A stretch of 64,000 bases of DNA from Verrucomicrobiales bacterium (GCA_027488845.1 JAIYBC010000057.1:124001-188000); one strand, 5' to 3'; shown: positions 1-8,126, numbered from the stretch's first letter. Numbers and translations are program-made. The notes: generated from the sequence alone by a model not told the origin.

Positions 1-1028
1 TTCACGAGGATGTTGGTGCGGCCGGACATGTCGCTGACCAGCACGCGGCGGTGGTTGCCGACGGATTCCGGGGCGATGTGCTCGTAGCTGCGGGCGACGC
101 GTTCGATGGCGTGGACGTGGATGCCGCCCTTGTGGGCGAAGGCGGTCTGGCCGACCCAAGGCTGGCGCGGGTCATGGCGCATGTTCGCGATCTCGTCCAC
201 GTACTCGGACAGCTCCTTCAGCTTCGGCAGCGACTTCGTGGGGACGCCGCGAAGGCCCATCTTGAACTGCACGAGCGGGATGACGCTGGTGAGGTTGCAG
301 TTGCCGGTGCGTTCGCCGTAGCCGTTGACGACGCCCTGGATGTGGGTGGCCCCGGCCTCGAGCCCGGCGATGCCGTTGGCCACGCCGAGCCCGCAGTCGT
401 TGTGGGTGTGGATGCCGATCCGGGTGGTCAGGCGGCCCTTGGCGACCGCGGTGATGCGGGCGATCTCGGACGGCAGGCATCCGCCGTTGGTGTCGCAGAG
501 GCAGATCACGTCCGCACCCGCCTTCTCCGCCGCCTGCCACGTGGCCAAGGCGTACTCGGGCTCGTCCTTGAACCCGTCGAAGCTGTGCTCGGCGTCGTAC
601 ACCACCGTCTTCCCGTGGTCCTTCAGGTAGCGGATGGTGTCCGCGATCATGGCGAGGTTCTCGTCGGGCTTCGCGCGGAGCACCTCGGTGACGTGGAGCA
701 GCCAGGTCTTGCCGACGATGGTGACCACGGGGGTCTCGGCATCCAGCAGCATGCGGATCTGGTCGTCCTGTTCGACTGGGACGCCCTTGCGCCGCGTGAA
801 GCCGAAGGAGGCGATCCGGGCGTTCCGCCAGCGCCGCTTGGCGGCCTGCTGGAAGAACTCGAGGTCCTTGGGATTGGATCCCGGCCAACCGCCCTCGATG
901 TAGTGCACGCCGAACTGGTCCAGGCGCTCGGCGATTCGGATCTTGTCGGCGAGGGAGAAGTTGATGCCCTCGCCCTGGGATCCGTCGCGGAGCGTCGTGT
1001 CGTAGATTTCGACCTGCTGTGGCTTCAT
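1..1028 (-). CDS. cimA: (R)-citramalate synthase, 3' end cut by window edge
   Basis: Condenses pyruvate and acetyl-CoA to citramalate, the first step of the threonine-independent isoleucine route. About 342 of an expected ~530 residues lie in the window; the C-terminal regulatory part is outside. Seen: a DTTLRDGSQ motif at residues 10-18 (catalytic Arg and metal-binding Asp of the HMGL-like/LeuA family), HTHND at about 207-211 (metal-binding histidines) and GYGERTGN at about 236-243. The N-terminal GSQGEGINFS and EGGWPGSNPKD stretches resemble citramalate synthase more than canonical 2-isopropylmalate synthase, but the distinction rests on recalled family patterns. The ATG at 1028 is the natural start, directly before the conserved VEIYDTTLRDG. 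The 5' leader carries a leader-peptide frame and a terminator hairpin (separate entries), suggesting control by isoleucine supply. Confidence 0.9.
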   Translation of the reverse strand, partial: MKPQQVEIYDTTLRDGSQGEGINFSLADKIRIAERLDQFGVHYIEGGWPGSNPKDLEFFQQAAKRRWRNARIASFGFTRRKGVPVEQDDQIRMLLDAETPVVTIVGKTWLLHVTEVLRAKPDENLAMIADTIRYLKDHGKTVVYDAEHSFDGFKDEPEYALATWQAAEKAGADVICLCDTNGGCLPSEIARITAVAKGRLTTRIGIHTHNDCGLGVANGIAGLEAGATHIQGVVNGYGERTGNCNLTSVIPLVQFKMGLRGVPTKSLPKLKELSEYVDEIANMRHDPRQPWVGQTAFAHKGGIHVHAIERVARSYEHIAPESVGNHRRVLVSDMSGRTNILV

Positions 1029-1074
1029 GTGCTTTGTCTTCGATGTTGTCGGCAGTGCCGGTCGGGAAAAACGA

Positions 1075-1106
1075 AAAACCCCGTTCCGGCGGCGGAACGG
1101 GGTTTT
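1075..1106 (-). terminator. Intrinsic terminator in the cimA leader (candidate attenuator)
   Basis: A perfect 13-bp stem (1106-1094 with 1087-1075 on the minus strand) closes a 6-nt loop and is followed on the minus strand by two T-runs separated by CG. It lies 13 nt past the stop of the short leader frame and about 46 nt before the cimA ATG, so transcription towards cimA must read through it. No minus-strand gene ends just upstream, which argues against an ordinary gene-end terminator. An alternative pairing that would disrupt it is described in the findings. Confidence 0.8.
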
Positions 1107-1119
1107 CGGGAAAACTCGT

Positions 1120-1176
1120 TCAACGCCGCGGGACGCGGGGAATAATGATCCGGGAAATGACGGTTCCGAAACCCAT
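1120..1176 (-). CDS. Putative 18-residue leader peptide of cimA, Ile/Val rich
   Basis: The frame reads MGFGTVISRIIIPRVPRR and stops at 1120-1122. Four of 18 codons are Ile (ATT, ATC, ATT, ATT), three in a row, with two Val codons; AT-rich Ile runs stand out in this GC-rich DNA. Its last codons overlap a segment (1117-1129) that can pair with the 5' half of the downstream terminator. Position and composition fit a leader whose translation senses Ile-tRNA. The Shine-Dalgarno is weak and the exact start is uncertain, because the frame stays open further upstream. No homologue is claimed. Confidence 0.55.
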   Translation of the reverse strand: MGFGTVISRIIIPRVPRR

Positions 1177-1396
1177 GCCGATGCCATGGGCCGGACCCCG
1201 GGAATCGGGGACCTGCATCTGGCCAAGGCAGGAGGACTGGTTTGTGGAATCGCGCAACGTGGGCTTCTTGTCGTCCAGGGCGTCGATGGTGGCAAGGTCG
1301 GATTCGCTACGGCCACGCCGGTGTTCGGTGGCCTGGACTCCTTCGGCCCTCCTCGACATCCGCCTCCCGGTCGCGTCCCATTCTGGAGCGTCCAAC

Positions 1397-2416
1397 GTGA
1401 ATCCCTTCCGTTCCATGTTGCTTGCGGCCCTGTTGACCGGAATCCCGTCGGCGGCCGCGGATCCAGCCGATCAGGCGTTTCCGATCGGCGTTCCGGGATC
1501 GTCGACGGAATCCGTGCGCCCCGGTCCGGCGCCGCGGATCCGCATGGAGCGTTCGGGACGGTCCGAATGGCCCATCCGGCTGCGCTTCCGCGACGTCGCG
1601 GAGACCGGCCGTTCCCAGACGCTCCAGCGTTGGATTCCTCCGGGACCGTGGCGGAACGCGGGACTGGTGCCGCCTTCCGGCTCCGGTGTCGACGCCGCGC
1701 TCCCGGTTCCCGACGAGGGGGTGGTTCTCTACCGGTTGGTCGAGTCGACGAACCGCACCGTGGTCCGGCAATGGTTCACCGGAAACCCGGACACGCGCAC
1801 CGCCGTGATCCCGGCGCCGCAATTGGGTGAGCCATGGTTCGTCCGGGGCATCGGCTGGACCCAATGGACGCAGGCCCGGGTGGCCTTCGGCATGGTGGTC
1901 GACGAGAATCCGCTTCAGCAGGTGACCTATCTCTGCCAGAGGCTGCCCGACCGGCCGACACGGATGGAGGCCACCGTCGAATGGCATCCGTACCACAGCA
2001 GCGGCGACCGGGAGTCGGCCATCGTGATGGCGGTTTGCCGGGAAGGCGGAGAAGCGGCGTGGTACATGAACTGCGTCCATGTCCGGCTCCATCGGGATGC
2101 CGTGGTGGTCGACGTGATCCAGGACGGCCGGATCGCCCAGGGGCTGTTCGTGGCCGGAATCGTCCCGCCCCTCGAGCCCGGGCGTCGCCACCACTTCGCG
2201 GCGGACCTCGCCGGCGAGCTCATCCGGGTGCATGTGGACGGGAGGACCCTCATCGAGGGTTCGGAGCCCCGCATCGACCGCCTCGCAGGCCCGGCGGTCT
2301 TCTGGGAAATCTATTCCGACGCCGGACGTCGTCTCCTTTCCGGTGCCATCCATGGGCTTTCCGCGGAGGTCCCGCGGTCCGGTTCCGGGCTTTCCGCCGG
2401 TTCGGAGCGCCGCTAG
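1397..2416 (+). CDS. Secreted protein of unknown function
   Basis: 339 residues from a GTG; the ATG at 1415 would give nearly the same protein. The N-terminus (VNPFRSMLLAALLTGIPSAAA) is a typical signal peptide with a likely cut after SAAA, so the product is exported. The body has alternating hydrophobic beta-type segments, and its second half (about residues 160-320), with RMEATVEWH and HVDGRTLIEG motifs, resembles concanavalin-like jelly-roll domains. I cannot assign a function. The reading direction is chosen for the signal peptide and composition: a long antisense frame over the same bases has shadow-type low complexity. It ends 11 bases before ffh, and its promoter region is shared with the divergent cimA leader. 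Confidence 0.7.
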   Translation: MNPFRSMLLAALLTGIPSAAADPADQAFPIGVPGSSTESVRPGPAPRIRMERSGRSEWPIRLRFRDVAETGRSQTLQRWIPPGPWRNAGLVPPSGSGVDAALPVPDEGVVLYRLVESTNRTVVRQWFTGNPDTRTAVIPAPQLGEPWFVRGIGWTQWTQARVAFGMVVDENPLQQVTYLCQRLPDRPTRMEATVEWHPYHSSGDRESAIVMAVCREGGEAAWYMNCVHVRLHRDAVVVDVIQDGRIAQGLFVAGIVPPLEPGRRHHFAADLAGELIRVHVDGRTLIEGSEPRIDRLAGPAVFWEIYSDAGRRLLSGAIHGLSAEVPRSGSGLSAGSERR

Positions 2417-2427
2417 TTTCGCCACTC

Positions 2428-3780
2428 ATGTTCGACGCGCTGACCAGCAAACTGCAGAACGTCTTCCGCGACCTCCGAGGTCTCGGGAAGATCTCCGAGG
2501 GCAACGTTTCCGAGTCGCTCCGCCAGGTGCGGCTCGCGCTGCTCGAGGCTGACGTCCACTTCAAGGTCGCCAAGGACTTCATCGAGTCCGTGAAGACGAA
2601 GGCCCTGGGCGCCGAGGTCATCCAGTCGGTCCAGCCCGGCCAGCAGATGATCAAGCTGATCAGCGACGAGCTGGTCGCGTTGCTGGGGTCGGAACACCAG
2701 GGCCTGAGGCTGTCCGGCGGACAGGCCTGCATCCTGATGTGCGGTCTCCACGGTTCGGGCAAGACGACCAGTTCGGCGAAGCTGGCTCGTCTCCTGGTGA
2801 AGCAGGGGCGGCTTCCGCTGCTGGTGGCGGCGGACGTCTACCGTCCCGCCGCGATGGACCAGCTGGCGACCCTGGGCGAGAAGATCGGCGTGCCGGTCTT
2901 CGTGAAGAAGGGGGAGACCGACGTCCTGGCGATCGCGCGGGAGGCGTTGGAGTGGGCGGCTTCGCACCAGCGGAACACGTTGATCTTCGACACCGCCGGG
3001 CGGCTCCAGATCGACGAGCCCCTGGTCCAGGAGCTGGTCCGGCTGCGGGACCTGGTGAAGCCGCAGGAGACCCTGCTGGTGCTGGACGCCGCGACCGGAC
3101 AGGAGGCGGTGAACGTCGCCACCCATTTCGACAAGGCCCTGAACATCACCGGGGCGATCCTGAGCAAGCTCGACGGCGACGCCCGCGGCGGCGCCGCGCT
3201 TTCCTTCCGGCACGTGGTCGGCAAGCCGATCCAGTTCATGGGCGTCGGCGAGAAGGTCGAGGACTTCGAGCCGTTCCATCCGGAGCGCATGGCCCAACGG
3301 ATCCTCGGGATGGGCGACGTCGTCTCCCTCGTCGAGAAGGCCATCGACCGCGTGGACGCCACGAAGGCGATGGACCTCGAGGAGAAGATGCGTAAGGGGC
3401 AGTTCACCCTGGACGACTTCCTCGTGCAGCTGCGGGAGATGAAGAAGCTCGGGCCGATCCAGGATCTCGTGGGCCTGCTCCCGGGCGGTGGCGAGATGCT
3501 GAAGAACGCCGACCTCTCGAAGAGCGAGAAGGAATTCAAGCGGATGGAAGGCATCCTGTGCAGCATGACCCGCCAGGAGCGCCGCACCCCCCAGATCCTC
3601 AACGCGAAGCGGCGTCAGCGCATCGCCAAGGGTTCCGGCGTCACGGTCACCGAGGTGAACAACCTGCTGAAGCGCTTCGACGAGATGCGCGAGATGATGC
3701 GCAAGATGGGCAAGTTCCAGAAGATGATGTCCCGCATGGGCGGCGGCGGGCTCATGGGCGGGCTGCCATTCGGACGCTGA
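2428..3780 (+). CDS. ffh: Signal recognition particle GTPase
   Basis: 450 residues, normal length for Ffh/SRP54. It binds signal peptides of nascent inner-membrane proteins together with SRP RNA and delivers them to FtsY and SecYEG. Domains in order: N-terminal helical bundle (1-90); G domain with P-loop GLHGSGKTTSSAKLA, DVYRPAAMDQL, DTAGRLQID and SKLDGDARGGA; then the methionine-rich M domain (about 300-440), ending in repeated Met-Gly. The start at 2428 gives the standard MFDALTSKLQNVFRDLRGLG opening. A long in-frame extension upstream is discarded because it overlaps the preceding gene in another frame. The stop lies inside a palindrome shared with tmk. The SRP RNA gene was not recognised in this window. 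Confidence 0.97.
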   Translation: MFDALTSKLQNVFRDLRGLGKISEGNVSESLRQVRLALLEADVHFKVAKDFIESVKTKALGAEVIQSVQPGQQMIKLISDELVALLGSEHQGLRLSGGQACILMCGLHGSGKTTSSAKLARLLVKQGRLPLLVAADVYRPAAMDQLATLGEKIGVPVFVKKGETDVLAIAREALEWAASHQRNTLIFDTAGRLQIDEPLVQELVRLRDLVKPQETLLVLDAATGQEAVNVATHFDKALNITGAILSKLDGDARGGAALSFRHVVGKPIQFMGVGEKVEDFEPFHPERMAQRILGMGDVVSLVEKAIDRVDATKAMDLEEKMRKGQFTLDDFLVQLREMKKLGPIQDLVGLLPGGGEMLKNADLSKSEKEFKRMEGILCSMTRQERRTPQILNAKRRQRIAKGSGVTVTEVNNLLKRFDEMREMMRKMGKFQKMMSRMGGGGLMGGLPFGR

Positions 3781-3797
3781 TCCGGCCGCCGGATCAG
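3777..3797. terminator. Palindromic hairpin between convergent ffh and tmk
   Basis: A perfect 9-bp inverted repeat (3777-3785 with 3789-3797, 3-nt loop) contains the stop codon of ffh on the plus strand and the stop codon of tmk on the minus strand. It can form on either transcript and may act as a shared end structure, but neither side has a T-run, so factor-independent termination is uncertain. Confidence 0.45.
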
Positions 3798-4444
3798 ACC
3801 CAGTTCCGCGAGGCCAACCGCCCCCAGACCGCGGCGGCCACGGTGGCGACGTCGCCTCCCGCATCCACGCGGACGATGCGTTCCGGTTCCGTCGCGAGAA
3901 TCGACTCGAATCCCGCGCGGACGCGGGAGAAGAAGGCGTCCTTCTCCTCGTCGAACCGGTCGGGCTCAGCCCGGTCGCCCCGGCGCCGTGCAAGCCGCTG
4001 TCGCGCGGTGGCGGGATCGACGTCGAGGTAGAGCGTCAGGTCGGGCCGTGTCGGGCCGACCGCGATGTCGATGACGGCGCGAACCTGAAGCGGGTCCAAT
4101 CCGCGTCCATGACCCTGGTAGGCGGTGGTGGAGTCGAAGAAGCGGTCGGAGACCACCCATCGACCTGCCTCGAGGGCGGGTCGGATCACCTTCCGTACCA
4201 GCTCGGCGCGGCTGGCGTTCATGAGCAGCAGCTCCGATTCGGAAGACATCCCGTGTCCATCCGGATCGTGCTTGAGCAGGTGCCGGATCTTCTCGCCGAT
4301 CGGAGTGCCGCCCGGTTCCCGGAGTTCGACCACGTCCAATCCCATCGAGCGGAGCCGCTCGGAGAGGAGCCGGATCTGGGTGGATTTCCCGGCCGCCTCA
4401 CCGCCTTCGAAGGAGAGGAATCGGGCGGTTCGCGGTGCGTTCAC
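3794..4444 (-). CDS. tmk: Thymidylate kinase
   Basis: 216 residues. Phosphorylates dTMP to dTDP in the cytoplasm for DNA synthesis. Motifs: P-loop FEGGEAAGKSTQ near residue 13, the DR-type motif SDRFFDSTTAYQG with the substrate-binding Arg, and an Arg-rich lid region RRRGDRAEPDRFDE. Length and motif spacing are normal. The start is GTG at 4444; its GTGA overlaps the stop of the upstream DUF1573/cytochrome gene, so the two are probably translationally coupled. The stop lies inside the palindrome shared with ffh. Confidence 0.95.
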   Translation of the reverse strand: MNAPRTARFLSFEGGEAAGKSTQIRLLSERLRSMGLDVVELREPGGTPIGEKIRHLLKHDPDGHGMSSESELLLMNASRAELVRKVIRPALEAGRWVVSDRFFDSTTAYQGHGRGLDPLQVRAVIDIAVGPTRPDLTLYLDVDPATARQRLARRRGDRAEPDRFDEEKDAFFSRVRAGFESILATEPERIVRVDAGGDVATVAAAVWGRLASRNWV

Positions 4445-5355
4445 TTCGTCGGATTTCCGAGGGGAAGGGCGCCGCGGATGGAGCGCTTCCCGAATTCGGC
4501 GCTGTCGAGGTATTCGGCGAGGGACTCCATCTGGGCCTGGTCGAGGATGCCGCCCTGCTTGAGGTCGAAGGCGGGCATCAGGGAGTTCGGCTTGCCGTTG
4601 CGGATCCAGTTCAACCAGTAGTCGTAGTCGGTCGGAACCTTCAGTTCGCGCAGCGCGGGCACCATCGAGGCCTTGTTCGGCGCATCGTGGCAGATGCCGC
4701 AGGCGGTGTTGTAGAGCTCGTGGCCGCGCTTGCCGATGGTCGGGGTGACGTGGCAGGTGGCGCAGTCGCCGCGGAAGACGGCCTGGCGGTCGGCCGAGGC
4801 CACCGCGAGGTTCCGCTGGCGATCGGCCTCGCGCATCCGGGTCGGATCCGCCTTGGGGATGTCCACCGTCACCGAAAGGGTGGCCCGGCCGCCGTCGTAG
4901 TCGACGCCGACGGTCTTGGTCACGAGGCCGCTCTTGCCGAGGATGTTCATCGTGCCGCCGATCTCACCGGTCTCGCCGGGTCCGATGGTCCACGGGGTCT
5001 GGGGCAGCTTGGCCACGGTGCAACCGCAGCTGGTCTGGGTGCCGGAGATGACGACGGCCTTCGAGGAGACGTTGGTGAAGACGAGCTTGAAGTCGACGGA
5101 AGTCTGGCCGTCCTTGGCCTGGAGCTTCAGGGCCTTCTCCTTCCAGGCGAGCGCGTCGGGATTGAAGGTGCGTGCGGCGGAATTGGTCGTGGGCGGCGGG
5201 CTGTAGGGGACCGCGGTGTATTGTGCGGGCGCCTTCTTGCGTGCAGGGGCCTCGGGAAGGGGAGGCAGGGAATTGGTCGCCGCCCGGGTCCGACCGAAGA
5301 CCAAGGCCACCACGGCCAGCAAGGGAAACCAGCGGGACAGGGACGACGCTCGCAT
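4441..5355 (-). CDS. Exported DUF1573 protein with C-terminal dihaem cytochrome c region
   Basis: 304 residues. An N-terminal signal peptide (about 1-25, ending in TRA) is followed by a proline-rich linker, then a DUF1573 Ig-like domain (about 70-180; the TSCGCTV motif is typical of this family), then two c-type haem sites, CATCH and CGICH, about 20 residues apart, and a helical C-terminus with MPAF, where the Met could be an axial ligand. Predicted periplasmic or cell-surface, probably in electron transfer. DUF1573 proteins are common in Bacteroidetes and PVC bacteria without a firm function. The gene overlaps tmk by four bases; the link looks positional rather than functional. Confidence 0.85.
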   Translation of the reverse strand: MRASSLSRWFPLLAVVALVFGRTRAATNSLPPLPEAPARKKAPAQYTAVPYSPPPTTNSAARTFNPDALAWKEKALKLQAKDGQTSVDFKLVFTNVSSKAVVISGTQTSCGCTVAKLPQTPWTIGPGETGEIGGTMNILGKSGLVTKTVGVDYDGGRATLSVTVDIPKADPTRMREADRQRNLAVASADRQAVFRGDCATCHVTPTIGKRGHELYNTACGICHDAPNKASMVPALRELKVPTDYDYWLNWIRNGKPNSLMPAFDLKQGGILDQAQMESLAEYLDSAEFGKRSIRGALPLGNPTK

Positions 5356-5457
5356 GGCCAAAGGGTTAGCAGATGCGCCGGGGTCCGCGAGCCCGTTTTC
5401 GGTCCCAGCCCCGAATCGGTTCGCCCGGGGCATGGGGCTCCGACACACTGCGATCCG

Positions 5458-6591
5458 ATGACCGGGATGGAAACGGGCGTGGAGTGGCTCGGAGACGGGG
5501 ACCAGGCGTTCCGTGCTCTCTTCGACACGATCGCGTCCGCCCGGAAAAGCCTGAGGCTGGAGACCTACATCCTCTCCGAGATGGCGCCCGGGGATGCGGT
5601 CCGGGAGGCGTTGGGTGCGGCCGCCCGCCGTGGTGTCGACGTGCGCCTCATGGTGGATGGCATCGGTTCCATCGAGCTGCCGGACCGGGCCCTGGAGGAA
5701 GCCGTCTCCGCCGGTGTCGCCTGCCGGGTGTTCAACCCGGTCTCGAAGGGCCGACTCCTGGTGCGGAACCACCGCAAGCTCGTGGTCGCTGACGAACGCG
5801 TGGCCCTGGTCGGCGGGTTCAACGTGGCTCCGGAGTACCTCGGCGACGGCGTGACCCGTGGTTGGTGCGACGTGGGGATCCGGCTCGAGGGGCCCGTGGC
5901 TACGGCGCTCGCCTCGGGCTTCGACCATCTCTGGTCGCTGGCCGAAACCTGTCCGGCGCGGTTCGCCCGGCTGCGTCGCCGCGACCGGACCTCGCCGCAG
6001 ACCGGCGATCCGACGATGACCGTGCTCGAGAGCGGTCCGGGACGTGGACGGGCTCTCTTCCTCGGAGCGCTCCATAGGGACATCGAGAACGCGAGGGACA
6101 TCGAGTTCGCGGTCGCCTACTTCCTGCCGGGCCTGAGACTGCGGCGGCTGATGGCGCGACAGGCCCGTGCCGGTGCCCGGGTCCGCCTGCTGGTGCCGGG
6201 ACGGACGGACGTGCCCATGTCACGTCGTGCGGCACGGTTCCTCTACGGAGGGCTGCTGCGGGCCGGGGTGGAGATCCTCGAGTACCGGCCGCAGGTGCTC
6301 CACGCGAAGCTCTACCGGCTCGACGACATCGTCTACGTGGGCTCCTCCAACCTGGACACCCGCAGCCTCCACCTGAACCACGAGATCATGGTCCGCATCC
6401 AGCGGCCGGCAGTGGCCGAGCAGGCGCGGGCCTGGATGTCCGAGGCGTGCGGACGCGCGGACCGGGTGGAGGCGCGGACCTGGAACCGGTCGCGTGGGCG
6501 TTGGGAACGGTTCCGGGAAGCGTGGGCCCATTTCGTCCTCGCGCGCCTGGATCCGTACCTGACCCGGCGGTTGGCCCCGGACCCACGCTGA
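5458..6591 (+). CDS. Phospholipase D superfamily enzyme, cardiolipin synthase-like
   Basis: 377 residues with two HKD half-sites: HRKLVVADERVALVGGFN (about residues 105-122) and HAKLYRLDDIVYVGSSNLD (about 281-299), each with the HxKx4D signature. Two such sites form one active site in cardiolipin synthases, which join two phosphatidylglycerols or a phosphatidylglycerol and phosphatidylethanolamine. No N-terminal transmembrane segments are visible, so it resembles the short ClsB-type rather than ClsA-type enzymes; the exact substrate is not shown by sequence. ATG at 5458 is chosen because upstream in-frame sequence overlaps the divergent DUF1573 gene. Nothing nearby points to a dedicated lipid operon. 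Confidence 0.88.
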   Translation: MTGMETGVEWLGDGDQAFRALFDTIASARKSLRLETYILSEMAPGDAVREALGAAARRGVDVRLMVDGIGSIELPDRALEEAVSAGVACRVFNPVSKGRLLVRNHRKLVVADERVALVGGFNVAPEYLGDGVTRGWCDVGIRLEGPVATALASGFDHLWSLAETCPARFARLRRRDRTSPQTGDPTMTVLESGPGRGRALFLGALHRDIENARDIEFAVAYFLPGLRLRRLMARQARAGARVRLLVPGRTDVPMSRRAARFLYGGLLRAGVEILEYRPQVLHAKLYRLDDIVYVGSSNLDTRSLHLNHEIMVRIQRPAVAEQARAWMSEACGRADRVEARTWNRSRGRWERFREAWAHFVLARLDPYLTRRLAPDPR

Positions 6592-6628
6592 CCTCGAGAG
6601 GCTCGATCCGGACCCATCAGAAGGGTGA

Positions 6629-6757
6629 CTCACGCCAAGGCGCCCAGCCGCGAAGGAAAGCTCGGAATTGGTAGTGCCGGTCCAAGGCACCTACTGGCGG
6701 TGACCAAAACGGTTCCGGCCCCGGTTTCCCGTTCGCGCCTTGGCGGGTTCGCGTGAG
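6629..6757. other. Structured intergenic element, possible ncRNA or terminator
   Basis: The gap between the phospholipase-D-type gene and htpX (6592-6782) has no convincing ORF but strong dyad symmetry. A 10-bp perfect repeat pairs 6634-6643 with 6735-6744 and is extended by 5 bp (6629-6633 with 6753-6757) past a bulge. Inside it, 6671-6678 pairs with 6686-6694 (one bulged C), supported by 6648-6651 with 6697-6700, and a second arm pairs 6708-6712 with 6729-6733. Together this resembles a three-way junction. The strand of any transcript is unknown and I recognise no Rfam family. Confidence 0.4.
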
Positions 6758-6782
6758 GACACTCCACTTCCCGATGAGCGGA

Positions 6783-7679
6783 TCAGGCGGCCTGCTGGAG
6801 CGCGGCGATGCGGTCCTCCAGGGGCGGGTGCGAGGAGAACCAATTGCCGGCCTTGTGGCTGATCTTGAACGCGCTGAGCGCGGCGGAGCGGTCGTCGAGC
6901 ACGCCGTGGTTCTCCTGGATGCGCTTCAGGCGCTCGAGCGCGCCGACCATGGCGTCCCTTCCCTCGATCTTCGCCGCCATGGCGTCCGCGGCGAATTCGC
7001 GACGGCGCGAGTAGGCCATGACCACCATCGTGGCCAGGAGTCCGAGGAAGATCTGGGCCACCAGGGAGCCGATGAAGAAGCCGATGCCGGTTCCGTGCGA
7101 TTCCTCGTCGTCGCGGCGTTGGCCGCGCAGCGCGGAGTCCACCAGCATCCCGATCACGCGGGAGAAGAAGATCACGAAGGTGTTCAGCACGCCCTGGAGG
7201 AGGGTCATGGTGACCATGTCGCCATTGGCGATGTGGGCGACCTCATGGGCGAGCACACCCTCGACCTCGCGTTGGCGCATGGACGCGAGGAGGCCGGAGC
7301 TGACCGCGACGAGGGCGTTGTTCCGCGAGGGACCGGTGGCGAAGGCGTTGGCCTCGGGGCTCTCGTAGACGCCGACCGTCGGCATGGGGATCCCGGCGCG
7401 GCGGGCCTGGTTCTCCACGGTCTCGATCAACCAGCGTTCGGTGGACGTCCGGGGGGATTCGATGACCTCGATCGAGTAGGCCCGGATGGCCATCCACTTC
7501 GAGATCATCAACGAGATCAGGCTGCCCGTGAAACCGAGGACCACGGAGAACGCCAGGAGCATGCCGTAGTTCATCCCGTGGCGGCCCATCCACCGGTCGA
7601 GCCCGAGGGCCCGGACCACGATGGAGACGACCACGAGGACGGCGATGTTGGTGAGCAGGAACAGGGTGACGCGTTTCAT
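6783..7679 (-). CDS. htpX: Membrane metalloprotease HtpX
   Basis: 298 residues, normal for HtpX. Inner-membrane zinc protease (M48B) that degrades damaged membrane proteins and works alongside FtsH. Two N-terminal transmembrane segments (about 5-25 and 38-58), zinc motif HEVAHIANGD with the HExxH histidines and Glu near residue 145, two further hydrophobic segments (about 160-215), and the third zinc ligand in RRREFAADAMA. ATG 7679 gives the classic MKRVTLFLLTNIAVL opening; an in-frame extension further upstream lacks family similarity. It is monocistronic, convergent with the upstream plus-strand gene across the structured gap. Confidence 0.95.
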   Translation of the reverse strand: MKRVTLFLLTNIAVLVVVSIVVRALGLDRWMGRHGMNYGMLLAFSVVLGFTGSLISLMISKWMAIRAYSIEVIESPRTSTERWLIETVENQARRAGIPMPTVGVYESPEANAFATGPSRNNALVAVSSGLLASMRQREVEGVLAHEVAHIANGDMVTMTLLQGVLNTFVIFFSRVIGMLVDSALRGQRRDDEESHGTGIGFFIGSLVAQIFLGLLATMVVMAYSRRREFAADAMAAKIEGRDAMVGALERLKRIQENHGVLDDRSAALSAFKISHKAGNWFSSHPPLEDRIAALQQAA

Positions 7680-7923
7680 TTCGGAGACCGCAGGGTTTGA
7701 AATCCGCCGGCCATGGTGGGCCGGGCGAGGGACAGTTAGCCGGATCGGCGTCCGCGCGCAACTTGGAGCCCGAGGACGATTTTCCAAGGATCGTTCCGTT
7801 TCGTTCCGGTGAAGGTTACCGTTCACGGAAAGCGCGACGTTGCCAAATCCGTGCGGCTGGAATATTCCCGGGATGTTCCCAAGCCCGAGGTATCCAGACC
7901 CGACCTCCGGCCCGGAATCCCCA

Positions 7924-8100
7924 ATGGCCCTGTTTGGAAAACCCAAGAACGCCGAAGCCCGGCGCTACTACCTCCTGCCCGGCCAAGGCCGCGGAGCGCG
8001 GAAGAAATTCTACCAGCAGCTGGGGATCGCGCTGCTGGTCGGTTCCATCTTCTCGGCGCTCCTCGGCTTCGCGCTGATCTACCTGAACAAGCGGCACTGA
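7924..8100 (+). CDS. Small single-span membrane protein
   Basis: 58 residues starting MALFGKPKNAEARRYYLLPG, then a basic stretch and one hydrophobic helix (about 36-54) ending in LNKRH. The frame stays open upstream to 7840, but the ATG at 7924 opens with better composition. Function unknown. It sits alone between divergent htpX and the convergent DHH phosphoesterase gene. Basic N-terminus, single helix and clean codon use favour a real gene; no family is recognised. Confidence 0.6.
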   Translation: MALFGKPKNAEARRYYLLPGQGRGARKKFYQQLGIALLVGSIFSALLGFALIYLNKRH

Positions 8101-8126
8101 AGCGTGCCCATGCGTTGGGGGCGGCC

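Noticed and set aside
1120-1416. A 98-codon minus-strand frame that would extend the leader peptide upstream
   Set aside because: The upstream part has no recognisable features and overlaps the start of the divergent secreted protein gene; only the last 18 codons are kept as a leader candidate.
7859-7868. GGAATATTCC palindrome between htpX and the small membrane protein gene
   Set aside because: Only 10 bases, no second copy nearby, and no regulator family that I could tie it to.
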